NCBI GenBank assembly: GCA_023544495.1
Contig: JAMJFV010000102.1
Location: 1-7,029 of the forward strand
Origin: ANME-2 cluster archaeon
GTDB taxonomy: Archaea > Halobacteriota > Methanosarcinia > Methanosarcinales > Methanocomedenaceae
Reading direction: 5' to 3'
DNA length: 7,029 nt
Below are positions 6,427-7,029 of the stretch, piece by piece. How positions within the stretch are numbered: the stretch's first letter is position 1; every line of letters begins with the position of its first letter. The notes under the pieces are model-generated. The model searched no databases, was not told the origin of the DNA, and saw only the letters and a program-made list of their open reading frames with translations. The position numbers were made by a program, and so were the translations under genes.

Positions 6427-6467
6427 TTTTCATGTGTTTCCAGAAAGAATAGTATCATGCTAATGAT

Positions 6468-7029
6468 TCAGCTAATGCGCAATATATTCCCTTTTTGCTC
6501 AATAAAACCTTCCTGTTTCATCTGATGAATGATCTTGCCGGCACGCTCACGTTTCTGATCGACCACTGCAATAAGTTCATTTTCATCCATTTCCCCTGTT
6601 TCCAGGAGTTTCTTCAATACCAATCCCCGTATCTGTCGGTCTGAACCTTCAAATCGCGTTTGCCTGGAATATGCAGCACTCCTCCGGTTGGGATTCTGGA
6701 CCTGTTTCTTCAGCATGGAACCATAATCCATGAGGGCATAGTACCACTGCCTGGGGTCGGACCAGTCAAGCGTTTTTTCAACAAGGGGGAGGATTTCGCT
6801 ATCCTGGACGGCTTCCTTGTCGTGAAAAAAGAAATGGATGAACACCCGCCTGATATTCGTCTCGATGAACACGACAGGTTTATTGAAGGCAAAGGCAGCA
6901 ATCGAACATGCAGTGGCTTTTCCGATCCCAGGAAAGGTGGACAGGATGTCTACATCATCCGGCAGGCTTCCGTTGAAATCATTGACCACACGTTTTGCCC
7001 CTTCCTTCACTGCTTTAGCCCTCCGGTTG
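6468..7029 (-). CDS. MutY-like HhH-GPD DNA glycosylase without Fe-S cluster, C-terminal part with winged helix
   Basis: The gene enters from the right edge; 187 codons are visible, and the frame is open to the edge (NRRAKAVKEGAKRVV), so the GTG at 7010 is an internal valine and not the start. Numbering from that GTG, FPGIGKATACS (26-36) is the helix-hairpin-helix with its GPD loop. The position of the EndoIII lyase lysine is Ala32, pointing to a monofunctional glycosylase like MutY. The catalytic Asp of EndoIII/MutY (VDTHI, LDGNV) is Glu50 in FIETNIRRV. After ALMDYGSML (92-100), where MutY has its four-cysteine Fe-S loop, there are no cysteines. Residues about 128-180 look like a small winged helix (LVLKKLLETGEMDENELIAVV, ending QEGFIEQKGNILRIS), unlike the NUDIX-like domain of bacterial MutY. 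It probably removes a mispaired base in DNA repair; substrate specificity is open. Confidence 0.82.
   Translation of the reverse strand, partial: NRRAKAVKEGAKRVVNDFNGSLPDDVDILSTFPGIGKATACSIAAFAFNKPVVFIETNIRRVFIHFFFHDKEAVQDSEILPLVEKTLDWSDPRQWYYALMDYGSMLKKQVQNPNRRSAAYSRQTRFEGSDRQIRGLVLKKLLETGEMDENELIAVVDQKRERAGKIIHQMKQEGFIEQKGNILRIS

Overview
The window looks like chromosomal DNA of a euryarchaeon, most plausibly from the Methanosarcinales or a relative such as the ANME-2/Methanoperedens groups. The strongest support is an archaeal-type phosphopantetheine adenylyltransferase. Supporting signs are a membrane protein with a carboxypeptidase-like regulatory domain and a C-terminal winged helix (an archaeal COG2512-like architecture), TATA-like boxes about 25-28 bases ahead of start codons, and few Shine-Dalgarno sites. 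The lineage is an inference from gene content; there is no rRNA gene to settle it.

Left part, minus strand, read from right to left: a membrane-anchored winged-helix regulator (3271-2480), a membrane metal-dependent hydrolase of the YdjM/PF04307 type (2433-1900), coaD (1865-1413) and the first 440 codons of valyl-tRNA synthetase (from 1322, running off the left edge). Gaps are 46, 34 and 90 bases. The first three could share a transcript; valS has its own TATA-like box, a Shine-Dalgarno site and a cluster of repeats.

Middle, plus strand: a 166-base divergent promoter region (3272-3437) separates the regulator from a two-gene ABC exporter, a DrrA/NodI-type ATPase (3438-4355) and a NodJ-type six-helix permease (4361-5146). 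The layout suggests that the membrane regulator may control the exporter. The ATPase start is problematic: only a TTG fits, while a nearby ATG is one base out of frame.

Right part, minus strand: the C-terminal part of a MutY-like HhH-GPD DNA glycosylase (from the right edge to 6468), then a 417-residue cysteinyl-tRNA synthetase-like protein (6396-5143). The latter keeps the ATP-binding motifs but has lost two of the four zinc ligands that recognise cysteine, and it is short at the C-terminus. Its stop codon interlocks with that of the permease. This unusual synthetase paralogue is the most interesting item here. I saw no CRISPR array, tRNA, rRNA or insertion sequence, and no gap longer than 300 bases without a gene.
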